DNA of 10,799 nt from Pseudomonadota bacterium (lineage in GTDB: Bacteria; Pseudomonadota; Alphaproteobacteria; Rhizobiales; Tepidamorphaceae). Below, piece after piece: positions 1 through 5,945 of the stretch. The position numbers and the translations under genes were made by a program. How positions within the stretch are numbered: position 1 is the first letter of the stretch; every line of letters begins with the position of its first letter. The stretch spans positions 1 to 10,799 of the forward strand of contig JAEYRQ010000468.1 of assembly GCA_023435545.1 (NCBI GenBank). Reading direction: 5' to 3'. Under the pieces are notes generated by a model. That model searched no databases, was not told where the DNA came from, and saw only the letters and a program-made list of their open reading frames with translations.

Positions 1-350
1 ACCATGGTCATTCCGGCGGTCTCGGCCGCTGCCGCCACCTTGCGGGCGGTGGCGACGTCGATCGTCGAGGAATCGATCAGGAGCGTGCCCTTCGCGGCCG
101 AGGCGAGGGTGCCGCCCTCGCCGGCGTAGACCGCCTCGACGTGCCGGCCGGCCGGCAGCATGGTCACCACGACCTCGGCCCCGGACACCGCCTCGGCGGC
201 CGAGCCGCAGGCCGTGCCGCCAGCGTCCTGAAGCTTCGCCTTCGCCGCCTCCGACAGGTCGAAACCCCTGACCGCGTGCCCCGCCTTCGCCAGGTTTGCC
301 GCCATCGGCCCGCCCATGTTGCCGAGCCCGATGAAACCTACCGTCGCCAT
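1..350 (-). CDS. mmsB: 3-hydroxyisobutyrate dehydrogenase, N-terminal part (cut by left edge)
   Basis: Oxidises 3-hydroxyisobutyrate to methylmalonate semialdehyde with NAD in valine breakdown; cytoplasmic. The first 116 codons are visible and the rest lies beyond the left edge; the family is usually near 290-300 residues. The start is ATG at 348-350, with GGGAGGA (356-362) five bases upstream. Residues 5-16 read GFIGLGNMGGPM, the glycine-rich dinucleotide fold and family signature of beta-hydroxyacid dehydrogenases. Asp31 at the end of the second strand fits NAD rather than NADP. Residues 93-98 (DSSTID) form the conserved substrate-contact loop. It is the last visible gene of the mmsA / acyl-CoA dehydrogenase / mmsB run. 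A related family member (tartronate semialdehyde or other beta-hydroxyacid reductase) cannot be excluded from the N-terminus alone, but the neighbours strongly favour this assignment. Confidence 0.9.
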   Translation of the reverse strand, partial: MATVGFIGLGNMGGPMAANLAKAGHAVRGFDLSEAAKAKLQDAGGTACGSAAEAVSGAEVVVTMLPAGRHVEAVYAGEGGTLASAAKGTLLIDSSTIDVATARKVAAAAETAGMTM

Positions 351-410
351 ATGTATCCTCCCGTCTTGTCTATTCCGGACGCCGCCGACATCGCAGCGTC
401 TTCAAACCGC

Positions 411-513
411 CGTCATCCCGGCCGGAGCGCAGCACAGAGCCGGGATCGGGACGCTACCGACCGCCCTGCCCTCCCGATCCCGGATCGCCGCTGACGCGGC
501 GTCCGGGATGACG
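411..513. repeat. Folded palindromic intergenic repeat, copy 1
   Basis: This 103-bp element is bounded by a perfect 11-bp inverted repeat, CGTCATCCCGG (411-421) and CCGGGATGACG (503-513). Inside is a second perfect 12-bp stem (440-451 with 472-483), then a small hairpin with CGCCGC (486-491) pairing to GCGGCG (496-501) around TGAC. Together these could fold as a branched structure in DNA or RNA. It ends 29 bases beyond the acyl-CoA dehydrogenase stop codon and starts 60 bases upstream of the mmsB start, so it would be transcribed if the genes form one operon. A homologous copy in the same orientation lies at 1756-1875. It resembles in kind the short palindromic repeats scattered through alphaproteobacterial genomes. 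It has no coding potential and no T-run, so it is not a classical terminator. Confidence 0.85.
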
Positions 514-542
514 CGGGAGTATTGGGGGGGCGACCGTCCCCC

Positions 543-1682
543 TCACCGCCCGAAGATCTCGCGTGCCACGATCGGCCGCATGATCTCGTTGGTGCCCTCG
601 AGGATCTGGTGGACGCGCAAGTCGCGGACGATCTTCTCGATGCCGTACTCGCTCAGGTATCCGTAGCCGCCGTGCAGCTGCAGCGCCTGGTTGGCGACCT
701 CGAAACCGGTGTCGGTGACGAAGCGCTTGGCCATGGCGCAGAGCTTCGTCGAGTCCGGCGCCCTGGCGTCGAGCGCCGAAGCCGCGCGCCACAGGAAGGT
801 GCGCGCCGCCTCCAGCTCGATCGCCATGTCGGCGACACGGAACTGCAGCGCCTGGAATTCCGCCAGCCGCTTGCCGAATGCGCGCCGGTCGCCCATGTAG
901 GCCACCGCCTTGTCGAGCGCCGCCTGCGCCCCGCCGAGCGAGCAGGCGGCGATGTTGAGGCGGCCGCCATCGAGCCCGGCCATGGCGATCCTGAACCCGT
1001 CGCCCTCCGCACCGAGACGGTTTTCGACCGGCACCCGCGCGCCCTCGAAGATCACCGCCCGCGTCGGCTGGGCGTTCCAGCCCATCTTGCGCTCGTTGGC
1101 GCCGAGCTTGACGCCCGGCGCGTCGCCGGGAACCACCAGCGTCGAGATGCCCTTCGGGCCGTCCTCGCCGGTGCGCACCATCACCACGTAGACGTCGCCG
1201 GACCCTGCGCCGGAGATGAACTGCTTTTGGCCGTCGAGCACGTAATGGTCACCGTCGCGCACCGCCCGCGTCCTCAGCGCGGCGGCGTCCGAGCCCGAGC
1301 CGGGCTCGGTCAGGCAGTAGCTGGCGAGCGTCTGCATGGAGCACAGATCAGGCAGGAACCTGCCCCGCTGCTCGTTCGAGCCGAAGCGGTCGATCATCCA
1401 GGCGCACATGTTGTGGATGGAGATGTAGGCGGAGATCGACGGGCAGCCGGTCGCCAGCCCCTCGAAGATCAGCGCCGCGTCGAGGCGGGTGAGCCCCGAT
1501 CCGCCGACATCGTCGCGCACATAGACCCCGCCCATCCCGAGCGCGGCAGCGGCGCGCAGCGTGTCGACCGGGAAGTGCTTCGCCTCGTCCCACTCGACCG
1601 CGTGCGGCGCGAGTTCGGCCGTGGCGAAGTCCCGCGCCATATCGCGGATCGCGGCCTGCTCCTCCGACAGCGTGAAGTCCAT
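543..1682 (-). CDS. Acyl-CoA dehydrogenase, probably isobutyryl-CoA dehydrogenase
   Basis: An FAD enzyme that would oxidise isobutyryl-CoA to methacrylyl-CoA in valine catabolism, passing electrons to electron-transfer flavoprotein; cytoplasmic. The 379 residues are full length for the family. Domains run in order: helical N-terminal domain (about 1-115), middle beta domain (120-220) and C-terminal helical domain (230-379). Signature 1, CLTEPGSGSD, is at 123-132. Signature 2 spans 335-356 and contains QLHGGYGYLSEYG. The catalytic base is most likely Glu362 in LEGTNEIMR (361-369), the position typical of short- and medium-chain enzymes rather than isovaleryl-CoA dehydrogenase. ATG at 1680-1682 follows AGGAGGAA (1687-1694). 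It lies between mmsA and mmsB, which is the main reason for preferring isobutyryl-CoA; other short branched acyl-CoAs are possible. The gaps on both sides carry copies of the same palindromic repeat. Confidence 0.9.
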   Translation of the reverse strand: MDFTLSEEQAAIRDMARDFATAELAPHAVEWDEAKHFPVDTLRAAAALGMGGVYVRDDVGGSGLTRLDAALIFEGLATGCPSISAYISIHNMCAWMIDRFGSNEQRGRFLPDLCSMQTLASYCLTEPGSGSDAAALRTRAVRDGDHYVLDGQKQFISGAGSGDVYVVMVRTGEDGPKGISTLVVPGDAPGVKLGANERKMGWNAQPTRAVIFEGARVPVENRLGAEGDGFRIAMAGLDGGRLNIAACSLGGAQAALDKAVAYMGDRRAFGKRLAEFQALQFRVADMAIELEAARTFLWRAASALDARAPDSTKLCAMAKRFVTDTGFEVANQALQLHGGYGYLSEYGIEKIVRDLRVHQILEGTNEIMRPIVAREIFGR

Positions 1683-1755
1683 GCCGTTCCTCCTGGGGCC
1701 GCTCCGGGCGGCTCTTCATCGCCGGGGCAGGGGTGGCCGGCCCTCCCCCCGCCTG

Positions 1756-1875
1756 CGTCATCCTGGCCGAGCGAAGCGAGAGCCGGGATCGGGCCGCTTC
1801 GGGCGGTTGGCCTAGAGTCGCCACCGCCCTGCTCTCCCGATCCCGGATAGCCGCTATGCGGCTTCCGGGATGACG
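1756..1875. repeat. Folded palindromic intergenic repeat, copy 2
   Basis: This 120-bp element is homologous to the one at 411-513 and lies in the same orientation. The outer arms are CGTCATCCTGG (1756-1766) and CCGGGATGACG (1865-1875), with 10 of 11 positions paired. The inner perfect 11-bp stem is 1783-1793 with 1836-1846. The small hairpin AGCCGC (1849-1854) / GCGGCT (1858-1863) keeps the shape of copy 1, with the first pair changed from C-G to A-T. The central loop is longer than in copy 1 and holds its own stem, GGGCGGT (1801-1807) with ACCGCCC (1823-1829). It ends 24 bases beyond the mmsA stop codon and begins 73 bases upstream of the acyl-CoA dehydrogenase start. Confidence 0.85.
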
Positions 1876-1899
1876 GAGGCGTGGCGGCGACCACCCCCC

Positions 1900-3396
1900 T
1901 CACCGCATCGTCGGGATGACGAACTCCGCGCCGTCCTTGATGCCCGAGGGCCAGCGCGAGGTGACGGTCTTGGTCTTGGTGTAGAAGCGGATCGAGTCCG
2001 GACCGTGCTGGTTGAGGTCGCCGAAGCCCGAACGCTTCCAGCCGCCGAAGGTGTGGTAGGCGAGCGGCACCGGGATCGGCACATTGATGCCGACCATGCC
2101 GACCTGCACCTTCGAGGCGAAATCGCGGGCGGCATCGCCGTCGCGGGTGAAGATCGCGACCCCGTTGCCATATTCGTGCTTGGTCGGCAGCGACAGCGCC
2201 TCGTCGTAGTCCTTCGCGCGGACGACCGACAGGACGGGCCCGAAGATCTCCTCCTTGTAGATCGACATCTCCGGTGTCACCCGGTCGAACAGGCAGCCGC
2301 CCATGAAGAAGCCGTTCTCATAGCCCTGCATGGAGTAGCCGCGCCCGTCGACTGCGAGTTCGGCGCCTTCCTTGACGCCCTGGTCGACATAGCTGCGCAC
2401 CCGCTGCAGCGCCGCCTTGGTCACCAGCGGGCCGTAGTCGGCGTCCGGATCGCTCGACAGGCCGATCTTCAGCTTCTCCACCCGCGGGATCAGCTTGCCC
2501 ATCAGCGCGTTGGCAGTCGCCTCGCCGACCGGCACCGCCACCGAGATCGCCATGCAGCGCTCGCCGGCCGAGCCGTAGCCCGCCCCGATCAGCGCATCGA
2601 CCGCCTGGTCCATGTCGGCGTCGGGCATCACGATCATGTGGTTCTTTGCGCCGCCGAAGCACTGCACGCGCTTTCCGTGGGCGCAGCCGGTCGAATAGAC
2701 GTATTCGGCGATCTGCGAGGAGCCGACGAAGCCGATCGCCATGACGCGCGGATCGGTGAGGATGGTGTCGACGGCCTCCTTGTCGCCGTTGACGACGTTG
2801 AGCACGCCGTCCGGCAGACCCGCCTCCTTGAACAGTTCGGCGATGCGGATCGGCACGGAGGGGTCGCGCTCGGACGGCTTCAGGATGAAGGAATTGCCGC
2901 AGGCGATCGCGGGAGCGCACTTCCACAGCGGGATCATCGCCGGGAAGTTGAACGGCGTGATGCCGGCCACCACGCCCAGCGGCTGGCGCATCGAATACAT
3001 GTCGATGCCCGGCCCGGCGCCCTCGGTGTACTCGCCCTTGAGCAGATGCGGGATGCCGCAGGAGAACTCGACCACCTCGAGCCCGCGCTGGATGTCGCCC
3101 TTGGCGTCGGGCACGGTCTTGCCGTGCTCGGAGGAGAGGAGCTTGGCCAGGCTCTCCATCTCGGCCTGCGCCAGCTGCAGGAAGCGCATCAGCACGCGCG
3201 CCCGCTTCTGCGGGTTCTCCGCCGCCCAGGCCACCTGCGCCGCCGCGGCGTTGGCGATCGCGGCCTCGACCTCGCCCTTTGTTGCCAGCGCGACCTTCGC
3301 CTGCACCTCTCCGGTGTTGGGATCGAAGACGTCGGCGGTCCTGCCCGACGATCCGGGGACCACGCGCCCGCCGATGAAATGACCGATTGATCTCAT
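1900..3396 (-). CDS. mmsA: Methylmalonate-semialdehyde dehydrogenase (CoA-acylating)
   Basis: Converts methylmalonate semialdehyde plus CoA and NAD to propionyl-CoA and CO2, the last dedicated step of valine breakdown; also used in inositol breakdown in some bacteria. The 498 residues match the family length. An NAD-binding aldehyde dehydrogenase fold is evident: TPFNFP at 147-152, the conserved Lys173 in ILKPSE, FVGSS at 223-227 and the catalytic Cys281 in GERC. At the position where most aldehyde dehydrogenases carry a catalytic Glu, the segment 248-253 reads GGAKNH, the Asn-containing form typical of this CoA-acylating subfamily. The protein ends in FVIPTMR, a usual family ending. The start is ATG at 3394-3396, with GGGAGGA (3404-3410) seven bases upstream; an open frame continues upstream to 3591 but runs antisense into the LysR gene, so it was not used. 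It is first of the valine operon and divergent from a LysR regulator. Confidence 0.95.
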   Translation of the reverse strand: MRSIGHFIGGRVVPGSSGRTADVFDPNTGEVQAKVALATKGEVEAAIANAAAAQVAWAAENPQKRARVLMRFLQLAQAEMESLAKLLSSEHGKTVPDAKGDIQRGLEVVEFSCGIPHLLKGEYTEGAGPGIDMYSMRQPLGVVAGITPFNFPAMIPLWKCAPAIACGNSFILKPSERDPSVPIRIAELFKEAGLPDGVLNVVNGDKEAVDTILTDPRVMAIGFVGSSQIAEYVYSTGCAHGKRVQCFGGAKNHMIVMPDADMDQAVDALIGAGYGSAGERCMAISVAVPVGEATANALMGKLIPRVEKLKIGLSSDPDADYGPLVTKAALQRVRSYVDQGVKEGAELAVDGRGYSMQGYENGFFMGGCLFDRVTPEMSIYKEEIFGPVLSVVRAKDYDEALSLPTKHEYGNGVAIFTRDGDAARDFASKVQVGMVGINVPIPVPLAYHTFGGWKRSGFGDLNQHGPDSIRFYTKTKTVTSRWPSGIKDGAEFVIPTMR

Positions 3397-3403
3397 GCTG
3401 AAG

Positions 3404-3416
3404 TCCTCCCGGAGGA
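3404..3416 (-). promoter_or_regulatory. mmsA ribosome binding site inside a small hairpin
   Basis: On the mmsA transcript this reads TCCTCCGGGAGGA. TCCTC can pair with GAGGA around a CGG loop, placing the Shine-Dalgarno GGGAGGA in the 3' arm of a 5-bp stem. The stem is short, so its effect on translation is uncertain. Confidence 0.4.
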
Positions 3417-3419
3417 TTG

Positions 3420-3487
3420 TTGGCGCGCACCATATACGATTGTTTCCGCACGGCCAGACGCTTGTGCGCCAACCTGATGTGCGGAAA
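3420..3487. promoter_or_regulatory. Candidate operator: two interleaved inverted repeats between mmsA and the lysR gene
   Basis: The 102-bp spacer between the divergent genes contains two dyads that interleave in the order A-B-A'-B'. Dyad A is TTGGCGCGCA (3420-3429) with TGTGCGCCAA (3463-3472), 9 of 10 positions matching. Dyad B is TTTCCGCAC (3443-3451) with GTGCGGAAA (3479-3487), a perfect 9-bp match. All four arms share the core CGCAC/GTGCG, at 3426-3430, 3447-3451, 3464-3468 and 3479-3483. The AT-rich stretch 3431-3445 between A and B is the likeliest place for a promoter -10 element, but no convincing -35/-10 pair is visible on either strand. LysR-type regulators commonly bind several half-sites in such divergent spacers, so this region probably serves the adjacent regulator; binding is inferred. 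Arm B' lies 11 bases from the regulator's start codon, so occupancy could also repress the regulator. Confidence 0.55.
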
Positions 3488-3498
3488 AATGCATACCG

Positions 3499-4398
3499 AT
3501 GCCGCTCGACTGGAACGACCTGCGCTACTTCCTCGCCGTCGCCCGCACCGGGCGGCTGACCTCGGCCTCGCGCAGCCTCGGCACGGACCATGCTACCGTC
3601 AGCCGCCGTGTCAAGGCCATCGAGCAGGCGCTCGCCGCCCGCCTATTCGAGCGCTCGCCCCGCGGCTACGCGCTGACCGGGGCGGGCGAGCGGCTCCTGG
3701 TCCATGCCGAGCGCATGGAAAGCGCCGCCGCGCAGGCGCAGAACGAGATCGCCGGCGAGAACATGGCGCTTAGCGGCGCGGTCAGGATCGGCGCCCCGGA
3801 CGGCTTCGGCACCTGGTTCCTGGCGGCGCGGATCGGAGCTCTGTGCCGGCGGTATCCGGACCTCGACCTGCAGATCGTGGCCATGCCACGGGTCTTCAGC
3901 CTGTCGAAGCGCGAGGCCGATATCGCCATCAGCCTCGAGCGACCGACCGAAGGGCGGCTGGTCACCCGCAAGCTCACCGACTACCGGCTGGGCCTCTATG
4001 CCGCGCCCGCCTATCTGGAGGGCGCCGGACCGGTGGACGGCCTCGACGACCTCGCCCGGCACACCGTGATCGGCTACATCGCCGAGCTGATCTTCACCCC
4101 GGCGCTGGACTACCTGCCGCAGGTGCTGCCGCAGCTCAGGCCCCAGCTCACCAGCTCGAACCTCGTCGCCCAGTTCAACGCCTGCCGTGCCGGCACCGGC
4201 CTGTGCATCCTGCCCGAGTTCATGGCTGCCGGGGACAACGGCCTCGTGCGCGTCCTGCCGGACGACATCGCGCTCACCCGCACGTTCTGGCTGATCCTCC
4301 ACGCCGACCTCCGCGACACCGCCCGCGTCCGCGCGGTGGCGGATTTCATTGTCGAGGAGGTGGAGGCGAACCGGGCACTGTTCCTGCCGGCGGGCTGA
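3499..4398 (+). CDS. LysR-family transcriptional regulator, divergent from mmsA
   Basis: A 299-residue DNA-binding regulator of typical LysR length. The N-terminal winged helix-turn-helix covers about residues 4-62, with the core helices at about 20-41 (ending ATVSRRVKAIE) and the wing RLFERSPRGYALT at 48-60. A linker helix follows (65-88), then the periplasmic-binding-protein-like effector domain from about 93 (GAVRIGAPDGFG) to the end. The ATG at 3499 has only a weak purine stretch upstream (GCGGAAAAA, 3481-3489), which overlaps half-site B' of the putative operator. It is the only plus-strand gene. It shares a 102-bp spacer with mmsA, so its likely job is control of the valine operon; the effector is unknown. 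In Pseudomonas aeruginosa the mmsAB regulator MmsR belongs to the AraC family, so a LysR regulator here would be a different solution. It ends 16 bases from the convergent hydratase gene, with no obvious terminator between. Confidence 0.92.
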   Translation: MPLDWNDLRYFLAVARTGRLTSASRSLGTDHATVSRRVKAIEQALAARLFERSPRGYALTGAGERLLVHAERMESAAAQAQNEIAGENMALSGAVRIGAPDGFGTWFLAARIGALCRRYPDLDLQIVAMPRVFSLSKREADIAISLERPTEGRLVTRKLTDYRLGLYAAPAYLEGAGPVDGLDDLARHTVIGYIAELIFTPALDYLPQVLPQLRPQLTSSNLVAQFNACRAGTGLCILPEFMAAGDNGLVRVLPDDIALTRTFWLILHADLRDTARVRAVADFIVEEVEANRALFLPAG

Positions 4399-4414
4399 GG
4401 CGGATTGACTGCCC

Positions 4415-5185
4415 CTACTCGAACCGCGCCTCCACGACCCCAAATGGTGTGAACTCGGCGCGCACCCGATCCCCCTTCGCGATCGTGTACTGCTTGGTGA
4501 ACGAGCCGGACATGATCTGTGATCCGGCCTCGATGTGGCGTCCGAATTCCGCGAGCTTGCCCGCGAGCCACTGCACCGACAAGAGCGCCCCCGCCTCCAT
4601 CACGGCGGCGCCGGAAGCGCGCTCGGCAAGACTGCCGTTTACGTAAACAGCAACCTCGGACCGCGCGAGATCGCCGTTTGCCGCGTCGAGCGGGACCGGC
4701 GGGCCGACCACGAATGCCTTCTGCTGGGCGTTGTCGGCCATCGCCATCGGCAGGTCGGCGGCGAACGCGCCGCGCTTCTCGATGATCTCCAGCGCCGGCG
4801 CAGCATGGGTGACGGAGGCGCGCACCTCATCCAGGCTCACATCCGGCCCGCGCAGCGCCGTGCCGACCGTCAGGCACAGTTCGTTCTCGAATCCCGGCGC
4901 GATCAGGTCGTCGAAGACGAAGACATGCCCGCTCGGTATTCGGCCGCCCTGGAACAGACAGCCGAAGCAGGGCTCGAACACCCCCTGCTGGGCGCGCATC
5001 GCCGCCGCGGTCAGACCCACCTTCCAGCCGGCCTGCCGCTCACCGGCCGCGACCCGCCGGTCGAGCATCGAGAGCTGCACGGCATAGGCCTCGTCCATCG
5101 ACAGGCGGCCCTGCCAGGCTTGCGGACAATGTCGCCCCGCCTCATGCTCCGCCCAGAAGTCCCGTGCCGCCGCCTCGATGTCCAT
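4415..5185 (-). CDS. 2-keto-4-pentenoate hydratase-like protein (fumarylacetoacetate hydrolase fold)
   Basis: A 256-residue member of the MhpD/HpcG hydratase and oxalocrotonate decarboxylase group, whose enzymes add water to, or decarboxylate, 2-hydroxy-dienoates from meta-cleavage of aromatics. The residues match the family's metal site: Glu100 and Glu102 in FENELCLTVG, and Glu133 in ALEIIEKR, with the same 33-residue spacing as in characterised hydratases. Other family blocks are GWKVGLT (53-59), ADNAQQ (150-155) and GSFTKQ (227-232). ATG at 5183-5185 is preceded by a GGAGGAGGGAG-type site. A GTG at 5242 would add 19 residues and overlap livF, but it looks like readthrough of the frame. It lies 49 bases after livF and is probably the last gene of that unit. 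No aldolase or acetaldehyde dehydrogenase partner (MhpE/MhpF) is present, so the exact substrate is open. Confidence 0.8.
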   Translation of the reverse strand: MDIEAAARDFWAEHEAGRHCPQAWQGRLSMDEAYAVQLSMLDRRVAAGERQAGWKVGLTAAAMRAQQGVFEPCFGCLFQGGRIPSGHVFVFDDLIAPGFENELCLTVGTALRGPDVSLDEVRASVTHAAPALEIIEKRGAFAADLPMAMADNAQQKAFVVGPPVPLDAANGDLARSEVAVYVNGSLAERASGAAVMEAGALLSVQWLAGKLAEFGRHIEAGSQIMSGSFTKQYTIAKGDRVRAEFTPFGVVEARFE

Positions 5186-5234
5186 TCCCGCTCCCTCCTC
5201 CGGTGTTTCGGCAGCGAGCCTAGCGCATCCGCGC

Positions 5235-5945
5235 TCAAACACCGAGGAAGGCAGCGCGGACCCGCGGATCCTCGCGCAGTTCTGCGGTCGGCCCGGTCGC
5301 GGTAACCTTGCCCAGTTCGAGGATGACGGCCCGCGTGGCGACCGTCATTGCCCAGTTGGCATTCTGCTCGGCGAGGATCACGGACAGTCCTTCGGCTTGC
5401 TGGACCTCGGCGATGATTTCGCCGATCTGCTCGACGATGATCGGCGCGAGCCCGAGCGACGGCTCGTCGAGCAGGAACAGTTTCGGCCTCGGCATCAGCG
5501 CGCGACCGATCGCCAGCATCTGCTGCTCGCCGCCGCTGAGCAGGCCTGCCCGCTGGCCGGATCGTTCGGAGAGCCGGGGGAAGTAGCCGTAGATCTGCTG
5601 CAGCCGCTGCTCGAACTCCTCCCTGGAGCGCGTGTAGGCGCCGATCTTCAGGTTTTCGACCACCGAAAGCTGTGGGAACACCCGGCGCCCCTCCGGCGAC
5701 AGACCGACGCCGAGCTTGACGATCTCGGAGGTCTTCATGCCGGCGAGCGGCCTATCGCGCAGCAGTATCTCGCCCTCGGGATATGTCACCATTCCGAGGA
5801 TCGCCCTCAGCGTCGAGCTCTTGCCGGCGCCGTTGCTGCCGATCAGCGCGAGCGTTTCGGCCTCCTCGACACAAAAGCCGACGCCGTCGGTACCGAGGAT
5901 GCGCCCGTAGCGCACCCTGAGATCAGTGATCGTGAGCAGCGGCAT
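5235..5945 (-). CDS. livF: Branched-chain amino acid-type ABC transporter ATPase LivF
   Basis: One of two ATPases powering a Liv-type (HAAT family) importer, on the cytoplasmic face of the membrane. The 236 residues match LivF length. Motifs in order are Walker A GSNGAGKS (36-43), signature LSGGEQQ (136-142) and Walker B LFLLDE (156-161). The segment LAEQNANWAM (191-200) has Gln where most ABC ATPases carry the switch His, which is normal for LivF and separates it from LivG. The start at 5943-5945 lies inside livG (23-base overlap), with GGGAAGAG just upstream, indicating translational coupling. The hydratase gene follows after 49 bases. Confidence 0.93.
   Translation of the reverse strand: MPLLTITDLRVRYGRILGTDGVGFCVEEAETLALIGSNGAGKSSTLRAILGMVTYPEGEILLRDRPLAGMKTSEIVKLGVGLSPEGRRVFPQLSVVENLKIGAYTRSREEFEQRLQQIYGYFPRLSERSGQRAGLLSGGEQQMLAIGRALMPRPKLFLLDEPSLGLAPIIVEQIGEIIAEVQQAEGLSVILAEQNANWAMTVATRAVILELGKVTATGPTAELREDPRVRAAFLGV

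Noticed and set aside
411..513. Reading the palindromic repeat as an insertion sequence remnant or rho-independent terminator
   Set aside because: There is no transposase fragment, no target-site duplication that can be recognised, and no T-run after the stems. The two-copy branched repeat explanation fits better.
1698..1712. A GCCGC/GCGGC hairpin just upstream of the acyl-CoA dehydrogenase ribosome binding site
   Set aside because: Only five pairs, with no sign of conservation in the matching region upstream of mmsB. It is too weak to call as regulatory.
522..3390. Long plus-strand open frames (522-1850 and 1870-3390) opposite the acyl-CoA dehydrogenase and mmsA genes
   Set aside because: They are rich in Arg, Ala, His and Gly, match no recognisable family, and mirror codon-position GC bias of the well-identified minus-strand genes. 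They are shadows of GC-rich coding sequence.
3411..3415. GGAGG on the plus strand as ribosome binding site of the LysR gene or of a small upstream gene
   Set aside because: It lies more than 80 bases from the regulator start and is simply the complement of the mmsA site within a near-palindrome. The frame opening at 3417 gives arginine-rich shadow sequence.
3397..3591. An N-terminal extension of mmsA by 65 residues
   Set aside because: It would run through the divergent spacer and antisense into the LysR gene. The family N-terminus starts at MRSIGHF with a good ribosome binding site.
4399..4414. A bidirectional terminator between the convergent LysR and hydratase genes
   Set aside because: The gap is only 16 bases. 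Just four to five GGGC/GCCC pairs can be drawn around it and there is no T-run on either strand.
5222..5235. A small AGCGC/GCGCT hairpin at the livF stop codon
   Set aside because: Five pairs in GC-rich coding sequence are expected by chance, and it overlaps the end of the livF frame.
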